From contig CAXSFM010000019.1 in assembly GCA_964236735.1 (NCBI GenBank), positions 1-64,000 on the forward strand: 64,000 nucleotides of DNA, in the 5' to 3' direction. Below, in pieces: positions 33,808 to 43,347 of the stretch (position 1 is its first letter; each line of letters opens with the position of its first letter). Origin of the DNA: JAIVJG01 sp964236735. GTDB lineage: Bacteria; Acidobacteriota; Blastocatellia; Pyrinomonadales; Pyrinomonadaceae. The position numbers and the translations under genes are program-made. The notes beneath the pieces are model-generated. The model had not been told where the DNA came from. It saw only the letters and a list, made by a program, of their open reading frames with translations, and searched no databases.

Positions 33808-35376
33808 TTAACGCGCCTCCGCCTGCTTAATTTCTCTGGCGCGCATACGGATACCGAGGTCGCGTTCAAGTTCGCGAAGTTGTGTGACGAGCGCGAGCGC
33901 GCGGCGTGCGGAGGTGGGCGCGCCGGCCATCGCGTCTTCGCACTCGCGCATCAGTTGTGCGAGCGGCGCGGGGTCGCGGCCTGAGCGTGCGGCGACGCGC
34001 GCGGCGATGTCTGCGTAGGGCGCGTTGCCCTGCGTGCCGCCGTAGCGTGCGAGCGCGCGGCGCGTGCGTCCATAGACGTTTTCGATGGCGAGGTCGTAGG
34101 CGCGCGCGCGCTGTTGCAGTTCGGCCATCGAAGCGACGAATTCGAGTTTCGAGCGGCGGTCAACGTGCGGCGCGGGCAGTGGACGCGCGAATCTGCGCCC
34201 GCGCGTCCACAAGACGGCGAGCAGGACGAGCGCGCACTGCGCGAATATCCAGAGCACGGGCGTGCCCGCGAAGTAGGCGAGCGCTTGATGCTGCGAAGAG
34301 CCGTAGCCCTGATGATACTCGTCGAAGAAGATGAGGCCGCTGTTGTTACTCTCGCTGTGACTGCTGCTGCTCGCGCCGTTGCTGACGACGTTGGTCGCGA
34401 GCATCAGATTGTCGGAGAGATTGATGCCGCCGTTCGAGACGATGAACGGGTCGCTCAAGATGACGATGCGCCCGCGCCCGTAAGCGTAGTCAACGAGCAG
34501 CGCGCCGTCGCCCTTGCGCCCGTCCGCAAAGTGCTCGACGGGCGCATCCGTTGATTTGGACTCCGCGTTGGCGACGGTGTTGCCGATGGTCACACGGCCT
34601 GTGGGCGTGGGCGTGGATTTTGGCGTCGGCGTCGCTTGCGCTGGTGGTGGCGGTGGCGGTGGCTCATCGTCGTCTTCGTCGTCCGCGTCTTCGTTATCAT
34701 TTGGCGCGTTCTGCGGCGTTGAAGCGGGAGCCGCTTTGATGACGCGCGGCGGCGACGGCGGCCCCACACCCGTCCCTTTGCCAAAGCCCGTGCCGGTTTT
34801 TTCCGCGACCGGATAAATGTGCAGGCGACCGGCGAAGCGCGAGCGCGTGACTTGCTCGACATCGCGCGTCAGAAGCGTCGGCTGCGCGGGCGCGAGCGGC
34901 GGGACTTTGTCGGTCATGCTCGCCGTATCTTCCGGGCGCGTCTGCGGGTTGGGATACTCGACCGTCTCTGACGTGACGCGCCAACTCCCCGCGACGGGAA
35001 GCAGCGACGCATCCGGCCTGCGATCAACGATGACGAGACGCCCGCCGCGCGCGACCCAACGCAGCAGCGCGCTCGCTTCATCTTTCTCCAACTCGCGGCG
35101 CAGGCGTCCGACGATGACGAAAGTCGCGCTCTGTGCCGCGCTTTCATCCGTCAACGCGGCGGGCGTCTGCCCCCAGCGCGCGACCTTGTAACCGGACTGC
35201 TGCAAAAATTCATAGAACGCTCGCGTGCCCGTCGCGCCCGCATTCTGCGTCGAGCGGTCGGGCGCGAACTCCGAGTCAGCCTCCTGCTCGACGCGCACGT
35301 AAGACGCCGCGTTGAGCGCCGCGAGCACGACGAGCATCAACACGATGGTCAGAAAGATGAGCAGGCGACTCTTCAT
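33808..35376 (-). CDS. DUF4350 domain membrane protein
   Basis: This 522-residue protein has an N-terminal transmembrane helix (LLIFLTIVLMLVVLAALNAASYV), a DUF4350 Rossmann-like region (about 40-130; GTRAFYEFLQQSGYKVARWGQ, LRWVARGGRLVIVDRR), an acidic and Pro-rich linker (about 220-260), a second DUF4350 part containing FIVSNGGINLSDN and FFDEYHQGYG, another membrane helix (about 385-403) and a cytoplasmic helical tail. It is a standard member of MoxR/DUF58/DUF4129 clusters, which may process or export an unknown product. Its downstream partners are displaced by an insert. Confidence 0.82.
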   Translation of the reverse strand: MKSRLLIFLTIVLMLVVLAALNAASYVRVEQEADSEFAPDRSTQNAGATGTRAFYEFLQQSGYKVARWGQTPAALTDESAAQSATFVIVGRLRRELEKDEASALLRWVARGGRLVIVDRRPDASLLPVAGSWRVTSETVEYPNPQTRPEDTASMTDKVPPLAPAQPTLLTRDVEQVTRSRFAGRLHIYPVAEKTGTGFGKGTGVGPPSPPRVIKAAPASTPQNAPNDNEDADDEDDDEPPPPPPPAQATPTPKSTPTPTGRVTIGNTVANAESKSTDAPVEHFADGRKGDGALLVDYAYGRGRIVILSDPFIVSNGGINLSDNLMLATNVVSNGASSSSHSESNNSGLIFFDEYHQGYGSSQHQALAYFAGTPVLWIFAQCALVLLAVLWTRGRRFARPLPAPHVDRRSKLEFVASMAELQQRARAYDLAIENVYGRTRRALARYGGTQGNAPYADIAARVAARSGRDPAPLAQLMRECEDAMAGAPTSARRALALVTQLRELERDLGIRMRAREIKQAEAR

Positions 35377-35382
35377 CAGATG

Positions 35383-35474
35383 AGTTCAAAGTTCAAAGTT
35401 TAAGGTTCAAAGTTTGCATCGCTGGCGAGCGCTTGACTCTTGTCTTCGGCTTCGCGTCTCCGGGTTGAACTCAT
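35383..35474. repeat. heptamer array E (AGTTCAA family, weak right arm)
   Basis: Five units at 35383-35417 (AGTTCAA twice, AGTTTAA, GGTTCAA, AGTTTGC) abut the DUF4350 start. The opposite arm is reduced to TTGAACTCAT at 35465-35474, matching ATGAGTTCAA at 35380-35389 in reverse. The right arm runs four bases into the stop of the DUF4129 gene. Confidence 0.75.
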
Positions 35475-36646
35475 AAACGCAACGCTTGACGACAGCGCGT
35501 GCTGAAGCTCGTCCAGTCAGTTTCCGTTGTGTCCTCGAAGCCGTACCAGTGCCGCTCGAAGTCGGACGTGAGCGGCTGCATCGCTTGAAAGAGTTGCGGC
35601 GTCGCGGCGCTCTGGCGGACGGCCTTGAGATAGTCGCGATTGGTTTTGTGCTGCGCGAGACGGATGATTTTGCGGTCGCCGAGTTCGCACAAGAGCGCGA
35701 TGTAAGCCGTGCGAATCGCGCCGCGCAAATCGCCCTCGCGCGCGCGGCGTTCGGCTTCAGAGAGCAGGTCGGAAGCTGTCTGCTCCGCCGTCAGATGCTC
35801 GCCGAGCACGACACGCGCTTCGCGTAGAGAGATAGAGTGTGGCGTGTCGCGCCGGCGCAACCAGTAACGCCGCGCGACGTAAGCGATGACGGCGAGGCCA
35901 AGCGCGAGGACGAAAATTTGCGCGAAGCGCGAGACGGTCGGGGTCGTGCCCGGTTGAATCGGTTTCACGTCGGGCATGAGGCTGCGAATCCACTTGAGAA
36001 ATTGTTCGATGAGACGCGCGAGCGCGCCGCCCTGCGAGGCTTTTTGGTTATAGTCGTTGCCGCGCAGGATGGCGGCGAGACGCCCTTTCTCGGCGTCTTT
36101 GTCTCGCGCGCTGGCTTCCTTGCTCTCCACAACTTCGGCGAGACGCGCATCGAGTGCGCGCAGGCGCTCGACGATTTCACGCAGCATCCGCGCGCGATTT
36201 TTGCTGTCGGCGTTCTTCGCGGATTTCTGCGCGTAGTTTTGCAGCGCGCGGTCAAGCCATGCGTTGTCAATCTCCGTCGCCACGCCGCCACCCCATTCGA
36301 TTTTTTCTTTCTGCGGCAGCAGGCGGCGCACGTCGTCGAGAATTTTGGTTTCCGCACCAGGCAGCGTCAGTGGCAACTCTGTGTCCGCGCCGGGTTTCGA
36401 CCAGACTTCGTAACGCTCGCCGTCGCTGATGCGCTCGCAGAGCGTGGCGAGTTCGTCGAGCCGCATCGTCGCCGTCGTCAAGCGCACGCGATATTGCGCG
36501 AGCGTCGTCGCGCGTGTCGCTGTCACCGCTGTCGTCGCCGACGGTTTCGCCGCGCCGTGATTGACGCACAGCGACAACAACAGCAGCAGTAGGAGCGCGA
36601 CTGATGGCGAGCGCGTTGAAATATTTTTCAGATGAACTCTCATCAT
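35471..36646 (-). CDS. DUF4129 domain membrane protein
   Basis: This 391-residue protein has a signal/anchor helix (SPSVALLLLLLLSLCVNHGAAK), a helical periplasmic region (about 50-230), a central transmembrane helix (IFVLALGLAVIAYVARRYW, about 245-263) and the C-terminal DUF4129 domain (about 290-385; AIRTAYIALLCELGDRKIIRLAQHKTNRDYLKAV and FERHWYGFED). DUF4129 typically accompanies transglutaminase, MoxR and DUF58 genes. The four-base overlap with the gene upstream indicates translational coupling. Confidence 0.82.
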   Translation of the reverse strand: MMRVHLKNISTRSPSVALLLLLLLSLCVNHGAAKPSATTAVTATRATTLAQYRVRLTTATMRLDELATLCERISDGERYEVWSKPGADTELPLTLPGAETKILDDVRRLLPQKEKIEWGGGVATEIDNAWLDRALQNYAQKSAKNADSKNRARMLREIVERLRALDARLAEVVESKEASARDKDAEKGRLAAILRGNDYNQKASQGGALARLIEQFLKWIRSLMPDVKPIQPGTTPTVSRFAQIFVLALGLAVIAYVARRYWLRRRDTPHSISLREARVVLGEHLTAEQTASDLLSEAERRAREGDLRGAIRTAYIALLCELGDRKIIRLAQHKTNRDYLKAVRQSAATPQLFQAMQPLTSDFERHWYGFEDTTETDWTSFSTRCRQALRL

Positions 36647-37761
36647 CTATCAAACAGGCCAAGCACGGAGGCGGGGTTCTTACCGCGCTCACTTGTCGCT
36701 CCGTGCATTGATGCTGCGACGGGCGCGCGAGTCGCGGCGGGCGCGATGGCGGGCGAGAGCGGCGTCAGCGTTCCATAGGGCAAGGTTGGTATCTCGCCGA
36801 ATCTCTGCGCGGCGAGGAGTTCGATGTCGTAACCTTCGTGTCGCACGCGCTCGTCCACGTAGAGCAGAGAGAGGCCAAGCGTCCAGACCGGCGCGAGCAG
36901 TATGACGCTCACCTGCCGGACGACCGTCGCGCCGATCTCGTACCAGACGGGCGTTCTGCCGCTGTAGAAGTCGAACGGATTGACGCCGTACAAATAGGCG
37001 ATCCAGCCGAGCGGAATGAGCAGGAGCATCAACGCCGAATACGTCGCGAAACTTGAGAAGAGAAACATCGCCATCAGGCGACGCACGTTGCCGCGCGCAA
37101 GCTGTGCGCTGCGACTGATGGACTCGAACACGCCGCGCCCTTCGACCATCAACACCTGCGGCACATAGGCGGCGCGTCCGGCGATGAGGAAGAACACCGC
37201 GAGCGCGAGAATGATCATCGCGAGATAGACGAACAGGCCGATGACGCCCGTCACCCACGGAAGTCCGAGCGGGGCGGTGAACGCCGCGACGAGAAGGATC
37301 AGGAACACCGCGAGAATCATCACCATCGTCGCGATGCTCGCCGAGATGATGCCCCAGATGACGACGAGAATCGTCGCGCCGAGCAGTTTCCAAAATCGCG
37401 CCCGGACGTTTCTGTAAATCAGTCTGGTCGTGACCGGCTCGTCGCTCAGGAGATGCATGACGAGATTGCGCGACGCGCCTCCCATCACGACGAGTTGCAA
37501 CAGAAACCCGACGAGCGCGAGCGCGAGACCCAAAACAGAGAGCAGCACATAGACGGCCAGCTTGCCGCTGCTCGCCGTCGAGCCGATGGCGCGAATCATC
37601 ACCGTGTAGAGAACTGTGCCGACGGCGGAGACCGCGACGGGCGGAGCCGACGCGCGAATGAGCGCCATGAAGTGTCGGCGATAGAGACGCACCGTGCGGT
37701 CTATCAGGTCGCCCGCGCCGAGCGGGGCTAGTTGGAGTTGATTGAGCGCGAGCGTCGCCAA
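36643..37761 (-). CDS. multi-span membrane protein of the MoxR cluster
   Basis: This 372-residue protein has about six hydrophobic segments (for example LAVYVLLSVLGLALALVGFLL, IISASIATMVMILAVFLILLV and LAMIILALAVFFLIAG). The N terminus LGAGDLIDRTVRLYRRHFMALIRASAPPV resembles the membrane domain family found next to glycerophosphodiester phosphodiesterases and in MoxR clusters. It is the first gene of the DUF4129-DUF4350-MoxR-DUF58 run. Translation probably starts at TTG 37761, as no ATG or GTG lies ahead of this conserved start. Confidence 0.7.
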   Translation of the reverse strand: MATLALNQLQLAPLGAGDLIDRTVRLYRRHFMALIRASAPPVAVSAVGTVLYTVMIRAIGSTASSGKLAVYVLLSVLGLALALVGFLLQLVVMGGASRNLVMHLLSDEPVTTRLIYRNVRARFWKLLGATILVVIWGIISASIATMVMILAVFLILLVAAFTAPLGLPWVTGVIGLFVYLAMIILALAVFFLIAGRAAYVPQVLMVEGRGVFESISRSAQLARGNVRRLMAMFLFSSFATYSALMLLLIPLGWIAYLYGVNPFDFYSGRTPVWYEIGATVVRQVSVILLAPVWTLGLSLLYVDERVRHEGYDIELLAAQRFGEIPTLPYGTLTPLSPAIAPAATRAPVAASMHGATSERGKNPASVLGLFDR

Positions 37762-37922
37762 GAGTTTGTCACCGGCGTCTGAGGATTCGAGTCACGGCCT
37801 GCAATTGTGAACGCGGCGGATTGTAGCACAGGGTCAGAAGAGGCCAGGCCGAAGGCAGAGACTCACAGCTTCGATGCGTCGCTTCACTCCGGCGCGTCGC
37901 CTGTGTTTTAGTTCGACTGATC

Positions 37923-39263
37923 TTAACAGTTGAGCATTTTCGACAGCCCTTCAAAGTCGAGCGCGTGAACTGGCAGATTGAGTTGACGTTCGAGTTCGTC
38001 GAGTTTCATTCCATCGAGCATGATGGGTTCGTCGGACTTGTGCGCGGTCTTTGGCAAGATCACAAAGTCGCCTTTGATTTGATCGCGCGCGGCGAGGACG
38101 CAGGAGCCTGTGATGAGTCCGGCGACGACGATCTCGGAGCCGAAATATTTGTTCTCGACCGGCAGGACGTGCAGGCGCGTGCCGAAACGCTCGTTGAGTC
38201 GCGCGATTAAATCCGCGAGCACGGGCGCGAAGAGCGTGCCGGTCAGGATCGTGCCGTCGAGCTTGGCGGCGTCGCGCGGCGCATGTCGTTCGAGCTTGCG
38301 CCAGAGCTTCGCGAAGTCTTCATGGAACGAGCGCACCATGCCGACGCCGTCTTCGATTTGCGGATAGTCGCCATAATGCGCGCGGCCCGGCAGAGGGCGA
38401 CCCGCGCGCAGGTAAATCTCATCTCCGAGAAAAGCAAAGTTCGTCCCCAACCGCGCGCGCAAACTTTTTTGCACGGGCGCGAGTTGGCGAATCACGCTCT
38501 GACACCATTCAGGCGTGACGGGCGTCAATCTCTCGTCCGTGTTGTAGCGCGTGAGGCCGAGCGGAACAATCGCGACCGATTTGACGCGCGGATATTCTGC
38601 CGCCAGATCGTCAATCGTGCGCTGCAAAATTTCGCCGTCGTTGATGTCGGGGCACAACACGACCTGCGCGTGTATCTCGATGCCGGCGTCCATCATGCGG
38701 CGCATCTTGCCGGAAATGTCCGCGCGCGCTTCGTCTGTGCCGAGCAGCAGGGCACGCACTTTCAAATCGGTGGCGTGGATGGAGACGTACTGCGGCGTCA
38801 GGCGTTGCTCGACGACGCGGCGCATCTCGTCTTCGGTGATGGATGAAAGCGTCGTGTAGTTGCCGTAGAGAAAAGAGAGGCGCACGTCTTCGTCGCGGAA
38901 GAAAAGCGCGGGGCGCGCGTCGGGCGGATTGCCTTTGCAGAAACAGAAGAGACATTCGTTGGCGCACTGGCGCGGCACGATGTTCTCGAACGTGAGGCCG
39001 AAGTCCTCGCCCTCCGCGCGCTCGATTTCAAGCTCCCATTCCTCGCCGCTTTCTTTGAGGACGTTGACCGTCAGTTCCGTCTCGCCGCCGGTCTGAAAAC
39101 GAAAGTCGAGATAGTCGCGCACCGCACGCCCGTTGACGGAGATGACGCGGTCGCCCGCTTCAAGCTCAAGCTCCGCGCCTAAACCTTCGGGCGCGACTTC
39201 CGTGATGTGGACTCCGCGCCTTCGTATCTGCGTGATGGCGGGTGTAACGGCGAACTCGTACAT
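37923..39263 (-). CDS. DUF512 family PDZ/radical-SAM-like Fe-S protein
   Basis: This protein of about 446 residues has an N-terminal PDZ-like region (VHITEVAPEGLGAELELEAGDRVISVNGRAV), then CANECLFCFCKGNPP, a CxxxCxxC cluster that binds 4Fe-4S as in radical-SAM enzymes, and the DUF512 C-terminal domain ending LDFEGLSKMLNC. The middle carries YVSIHATDLKVRALLLG, a typical radical-SAM strand. The family is widespread but its reaction is unknown; a link to FeS enzyme maturation has been suggested only by context. The ATG at 39263 begins MYEFAVTPAITQIRRRGVHI. Confidence 0.85.
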   Translation of the reverse strand: MYEFAVTPAITQIRRRGVHITEVAPEGLGAELELEAGDRVISVNGRAVRDYLDFRFQTGGETELTVNVLKESGEEWELEIERAEGEDFGLTFENIVPRQCANECLFCFCKGNPPDARPALFFRDEDVRLSFLYGNYTTLSSITEDEMRRVVEQRLTPQYVSIHATDLKVRALLLGTDEARADISGKMRRMMDAGIEIHAQVVLCPDINDGEILQRTIDDLAAEYPRVKSVAIVPLGLTRYNTDERLTPVTPEWCQSVIRQLAPVQKSLRARLGTNFAFLGDEIYLRAGRPLPGRAHYGDYPQIEDGVGMVRSFHEDFAKLWRKLERHAPRDAAKLDGTILTGTLFAPVLADLIARLNERFGTRLHVLPVENKYFGSEIVVAGLITGSCVLAARDQIKGDFVILPKTAHKSDEPIMLDGMKLDELERQLNLPVHALDFEGLSKMLNC

Positions 39264-39706
39264 TTCAGTGCTCGAAAAAGTTAACTCACAAAACTCAGGT
39301 CTGAGAGACGCGCGCATGGCGGAGGAAATTTCCACGCAAGCGAACGCACAGTATGGCCGAAGTGTGTTGACGGTTCAACCCGCAAGGGCGCGGGCGTCGC
39401 TCCGGTTGAAGGCGTGTCGGAAAGAATGTAGATGAGAGCGCGTCGCTTCAAGTTGCAACGCGCGGGCAGTGTCAGCCATCGGTCAACTCAATCGGTCAGC
39501 GCGAGCGTTTTGACCGGATGAGGGAGGTCAAGTTGAAAGTTGCCGGGAGACTTCACTATCAGCCGTCTCATTTTAATCGCGAGTTATCAGCTTCTTTGCT
39601 CTCTCTCATCCATTCCGCCCGGAGGGCATGGCGATTGCTCTTTCTCATCGTGCGCTTTCTCCGATGAAAGACGCCGCTCGTTAAGACAACCGAGGCAGAG
39701 CCAGAA
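39264..39706. other. 443-base gap between divergent genes, no gene recognised
   Basis: The space between the DUF512 and response-regulator genes has no supported coding region. It holds several partial repeats of a GGTCA-containing word (around 39478-39530) but no clear hairpin array. It must contain the two divergent promoters. Confidence 0.5.
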
Positions 39707-40147
39707 ATGAGCACCACACTCCAAGAGGTCAAGCATCCTTCCAACGCAACGCTCCACGCCGCACATGCCACGCAGCCCGCCACCATTCTGCTCGCCGAAG
39801 ACGACCGCTCCATCCGCCGCTATTTAGAAGTGACGCTGACGCGCGCCGGTTTCAAAGTCATCGCCGCCGCCGACGGACTCGAAGCGATGAAGGCTCTGCT
39901 CTCGACGGAAGTTGACGCGCTCATCACCGACGCCGTCATGCCGCACTTGAACGGCTACGAACTCTGCCGCTTCTTACGGCAGCACCCGCGCCTCTCTATG
40001 TTGCCCGTCGTCTTCCTCAGCGGCGTTGACCAATCAGCCGCTCCGGTGCGTGATGCGGACGCAGCACGCGCCGACGTTTATCTCGCGAAGCCCGTCCGCG
40101 CCGAAGAGTTAACCGACTGCCTCACGCTTTTGCTCACGGCGAAATAA
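39707..40147 (+). CDS. stand-alone response regulator receiver protein
   Basis: The 146-residue protein has about 22 disordered residues, then one receiver domain: LLAEDDRSIRRYLEVTL holds the acidic pocket, ALITDAVMPHLNGYELCRFL the phospho-acceptor Asp, VVFLSG the switch Ser and VYLAKPVRAEEL the conserved Lys. There is no output domain, so it works like CheY or Spo0F by protein contact. No histidine kinase gene is adjacent. A strong terminator follows. Confidence 0.92.
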   Translation: MSTTLQEVKHPSNATLHAAHATQPATILLAEDDRSIRRYLEVTLTRAGFKVIAAADGLEAMKALLSTEVDALITDAVMPHLNGYELCRFLRQHPRLSMLPVVFLSGVDQSAAPVRDADAARADVYLAKPVRAEELTDCLTLLLTAK

Positions 40148-40176
40148 GACCGACACTTAATCATCATCCAATACGA

Positions 40177-40215
40177 AGAGGCCGCCTTATTTTCAAAGGC
40201 GGCCTCTCTTTATTG
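40177..40215 (+). terminator. intrinsic terminator after response regulator
   Basis: A 12-bp stem (40177-40188 with 40196-40207, AGAGGCCGCCTT and its complement) and 7-base loop are followed by CTTTATT. It lies between the convergent response regulator and alanine dehydrogenase genes. Its GGCCGCC core is shared with the terminator at 21559. Confidence 0.8.
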
Positions 40216-40259
40216 TCTCGCGCGCGTGGCGGCAGAGACGTGCGCTTTTTTTCGTGCGT

Positions 40260-41420
40260 CTATTTCGTCGCGCCGCTTGTGATCGAAGTTGAGCTTGCAC
40301 CGCTGCCGGCAATGACATCATCGAGCGGAGTGTATTCGAGTCCCTGTGAAGCGGCGACGGCTTCATACGTTAGCTTGCCGGCGTGCGTGTTGACGCCTTC
40401 CTTCAATCCGGGATCGCTCGCGATGGCGTCGAGGAAGCCTCGATTGGCGAGCCGGAGCGCGTAAGGCAACGTGGCGTTCGTCAAGGCGAAGGTCGAAGTG
40501 CGCGGCACTGCGCCGGGCATGTTGGCGACGCAGTAGTGCAGCACGCCCTCTTCGTAATAAGTAGGATTCGAGTGCGTCGTCGCGTGCGTCGTCTCGATGC
40601 AGCCGCCCTGATCCACTGCTACGTCCACGATGACCGCGCCGTTCAGCACATCCTTGAGCATCGCGCGCGTGACGAGTTTTGGAGCCGCCGCGCCCGCCAC
40701 GAGCACCGCGCCGATGATGAGATCGGCCTCCGAGATTGCGCCGTGGATGGCGTAGGCCGAAGAGGCGAGTGTGGAAATCTTCGACAGGAAAATATCGTCC
40801 AACTCGCGCAGGCGGTCGAGGTCGCGGTCAATGATCGTCACATGCGCGCCCATGCCGACGGCGATCTTCGCCGCGTTCGTGCCCACCACCCCCCCGCCGA
40901 TGATGACGACGCGCGCCGCCGGCACGCCCGGCACTCCGCCGAGCAGCACGCCGCGCCCGCCGTTCATCTTCTCCAGATACTGCGCGCCGACCTGCACGGC
41001 CATGCGCCCCGCCACTTCGGACATCGGCGTCAGGAGCGGGAGCGTTCCCTTCCTATCCGTGATGGTCTCATAAGCGATGCCGGTGACCTTGTGTTCGAGG
41101 AGAGCTTGAGTCTGCTTCGGGTCAGGCGCGAGGTGCAGATACGTGAAGAGGAGCAATCCCTCTTTCATGCGCGGGTATTCGGGCGCAATCGGCTCTTTGA
41201 CCTTGACGATCATCTCAGCCCCGCCCCACACATCGTCGGCGCTCTCGATGATGCGCGCGCCCGCACGCTCGTACAGCGCGTCCTCGAAGCCGGAGCCTTC
41301 GCCCGCGCTGCGCTCGACGATCACTTCATGCCCCGCGTCCATCAGCGCGCGCACGCCCGCCGGCGTCAGCCCGACGCGATACTCGTTGTCTTTAATTTCT
41401 TTTGGGAGTCCAACGATCAC
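40260..41420 (-). CDS. ald: alanine dehydrogenase
   Basis: This 386-residue cytoplasmic enzyme interconverts L-alanine and pyruvate with NAD. It begins MIVGLPKEIKDNEYRVGLTPAGVRAL, has the Rossmann motif VVIIGGGVVGTNAAKIAVGMGAHVTIIDRD and the conserved VDVAVDQGGCIETTHATTHSNPTY. Length and motifs are those of bacterial Ald; GTG is the start, with GGAGA ten bases upstream. A small unknown gene and an aldehyde dehydrogenase gene precede it on the same strand, suggesting a joint role in amino-acid catabolism. Confidence 0.95.
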   Translation of the reverse strand: MIVGLPKEIKDNEYRVGLTPAGVRALMDAGHEVIVERSAGEGSGFEDALYERAGARIIESADDVWGGAEMIVKVKEPIAPEYPRMKEGLLLFTYLHLAPDPKQTQALLEHKVTGIAYETITDRKGTLPLLTPMSEVAGRMAVQVGAQYLEKMNGGRGVLLGGVPGVPAARVVIIGGGVVGTNAAKIAVGMGAHVTIIDRDLDRLRELDDIFLSKISTLASSAYAIHGAISEADLIIGAVLVAGAAAPKLVTRAMLKDVLNGAVIVDVAVDQGGCIETTHATTHSNPTYYEEGVLHYCVANMPGAVPRTSTFALTNATLPYALRLANRGFLDAIASDPGLKEGVNTHAGKLTYEAVAASQGLEYTPLDDVIAGSGASSTSITSGATK

Positions 41421-41439
41421 TTTGTTTAGTCTCCATTGA

Positions 41440-41685
41440 TCAGGATTTTTCGCTCATCTCCACGAGCAACTCTGTCTTGTCATGCACATGCAATGCTTCA
41501 TGCAAGTCGTCGCGGATACCCTCAACTTCGTCCCGCGTCGCGCCAAGTAGGCGCTCGATTTCCGCATCTTCCAATCTGTCGAGCACATAATTCAAAGCCG
41601 ACTCGCAGACGGCCAACTCGTCTTCAGAAATTTTCGCCTCTACCAGTTCGACAGAGGCGACAGTTTCTTTCCATAAGTCTCTCAC
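41440..41685 (-). CDS. small uncharacterised acidic helical protein
   Basis: This 81-residue protein is rich in Glu, Asp and Leu (SEDELAVCESALNYVLDRLEDAEIERLLGATRDEVEGIRDDLHEALHVHDK). It has no membrane segment or known motif. It lies between aldehyde dehydrogenase (4 bases downstream of its stop) and alanine dehydrogenase on the same strand, so it is probably co-transcribed. GTG is the only good start. Not recognised. Confidence 0.6.
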   Translation of the reverse strand: MRDLWKETVASVELVEAKISEDELAVCESALNYVLDRLEDAEIERLLGATRDEVEGIRDDLHEALHVHDKTELLVEMSEKS

Positions 41686-41689
41686 TTGT

Positions 41690-43261
41690 TTACAAATTCA
41701 CTTCGTCAATCTGCGCGCGTTGCAGCTTGCCGCTGTAGTCAACGTAGATTGATTTCCACTCGCTGAAAATATCTAAGACCTGCGTGCCCGCTTCGCGGTG
41801 GCCGTTGCCCGTGCCCTTCGTGCCGCCGAAGGGTAGATGCACTTCCGCGCCGATGGTCGAAGAGTTGACGTAGAAAATCCCTGTGTACATTTCGTTCATC
41901 GCGTGGAAGGCGCGGTTGACATCCTGCGTGTAGATTGATGCGGAGAGTCCGTAACGCACGCCGTTGCCGATGTCTATCGCTTCCTCAAGGGAGCCGGCGG
42001 GAATCACCGTCGTCACGGGGCCGAAGATTTCTTCCTGCGAGATACGCATTCCCGGCGCGGCGTCTGTGAAGACGGTCGGTTCGATGAAGTAGCCGTGCGC
42101 GTGCGCGCCTGAGTCTAAACGCCGACCGCCATACGCGAGCGTCGCGCCGTCTTCCTTCTCGCCGATTTCGACGTAGCCGAGAATCTTATGCACGGCGTCG
42201 GCGTTGATGACCGGCCCCATCTCGGTCTTCGCATCGAGTCCGTTGCCGACGCGCAAGCTCTTGGCGCGCTCGACTAGTTTTTGCGTGAACTTCTTGTAGA
42301 TTTTTTTATGCACGACGAGCCGCGAAGAAGCCGTGCAGCGTTGACCCGATGTGCCGAACGCTCCCCACACCGCGCCTTCGATGGCGAGGTCAACGTCCGC
42401 GTCCTCCATCACGATGATGACGTTTTTGCCGCCCATCTCCAGAGAGCAAATCGCGTTGCGCTCGGCACAGTGCGACGCGACGACGCGCCCCGTCTCGGTC
42501 GAGCCGGTGAAGGAGATGAGCCGTACCGCAGAGTTATCCGTCAGAGCCGCGCCGACCGTCTCGCCGTAGCCCGTCACCATGTTGACGACGCCGGGCGGAA
42601 TCCCTGCTTCCTCGCACGCCTTGATGAGATTGTAAGTGGAGAGCGGAGTGTCTTCGGCAGGTTTGATGACGAGCGTGTTGCCGCAGACGAGCGCGGGGAT
42701 AATCTTCCATGACGGAATCGCCATCGGGAAATTCCACGGCGTAATCAGTCCGCAGACGCCGACGGGTTGGCGCACGCACATCGCGAACTTGTTCGGCATC
42801 TCGGCTGGCGTCGTGAAGCCGTGAAGGCGTCGCCCCTCGCCCGCCGTGTAGTAGGTGCAGTCAATCGCTTCCTGCACATCGCCGCCGGTTTCTTTCAAGA
42901 CCTTGCCCATCTCGCGCGTCATCTCTTGCGAGAAGCGGTCTTTGTTCTTAATCAGAATCTCGCCGAGACGAAAAAGAATTTCGGCGCGACGCGGCGCGGG
43001 CGTCCGCCGCCAGCGATCAAACGCCCCGCGCGCGGCGGCGACGGCGCGATCCATGTCTTCAATCGTCGAGAGCGGAAACCGCCCGACGACCTCGCGCGTG
43101 TCCGCCGGATTGACGTTCTCGAACGTCTCGCCGCTCGCAGACTGAATCCATTCGCCATTGATGTAGTTCGAGTATGTTTTGACGGACGGGCGCGGCGCGC
43201 GCGCGCTTGTCGCCGTCGTCTTCTTCGTGTTTTTGGAGAGAGCTTTTTTTGCTTGAGCCAT
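41690..43261 (-). CDS. NAD(P)-dependent aldehyde dehydrogenase (semialdehyde type)
   Basis: The 523-residue ALDH shows TPWNFPMAIPSWKIIPALVCGNTLVIKPAE (cofactor), FTGSTETGRVVA, general base CSLEMGGKNVIIVMEDAD and nucleophile GTSGQRCTASSRLVVH. The sequence MGPVINADAVHKILGYVEIGEKEGA-like near residue 345 resembles alpha-ketoglutaric semialdehyde or succinate semialdehyde enzymes. The ATG at 43261 begins a 40-residue lysine/alanine-rich extension. A further upstream start would add residues encoded by the heptamer array and is rejected. The substrate needs proof. Confidence 0.85.
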   Translation of the reverse strand: MAQAKKALSKNTKKTTATSARAPRPSVKTYSNYINGEWIQSASGETFENVNPADTREVVGRFPLSTIEDMDRAVAAARGAFDRWRRTPAPRRAEILFRLGEILIKNKDRFSQEMTREMGKVLKETGGDVQEAIDCTYYTAGEGRRLHGFTTPAEMPNKFAMCVRQPVGVCGLITPWNFPMAIPSWKIIPALVCGNTLVIKPAEDTPLSTYNLIKACEEAGIPPGVVNMVTGYGETVGAALTDNSAVRLISFTGSTETGRVVASHCAERNAICSLEMGGKNVIIVMEDADVDLAIEGAVWGAFGTSGQRCTASSRLVVHKKIYKKFTQKLVERAKSLRVGNGLDAKTEMGPVINADAVHKILGYVEIGEKEDGATLAYGGRRLDSGAHAHGYFIEPTVFTDAAPGMRISQEEIFGPVTTVIPAGSLEEAIDIGNGVRYGLSASIYTQDVNRAFHAMNEMYTGIFYVNSSTIGAEVHLPFGGTKGTGNGHREAGTQVLDIFSEWKSIYVDYSGKLQRAQIDEVNL

Positions 43262-43268
43262 AAAGGAA

Positions 43269-43347
43269 GTGATGAGTGATGAGTGATGAGTGATGAGTGA
43301 AAGACATTTTCTCTTATCACCCATCACTCATCTCTTATCACTTATTG
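43269..43347. repeat. inverted heptamer array F (GAGTGAT family)
   Basis: Four exact copies of GTGATGA at 43269-43296 face CTTATCA, CCCATCA, CTCATCT, CTTATCA and CTTATTG at 43313-43347. The right arm overlaps the stop codon of the DegP-like gene by a few bases, and the left arm sits seven bases before the aldehyde dehydrogenase start. Confidence 0.9.
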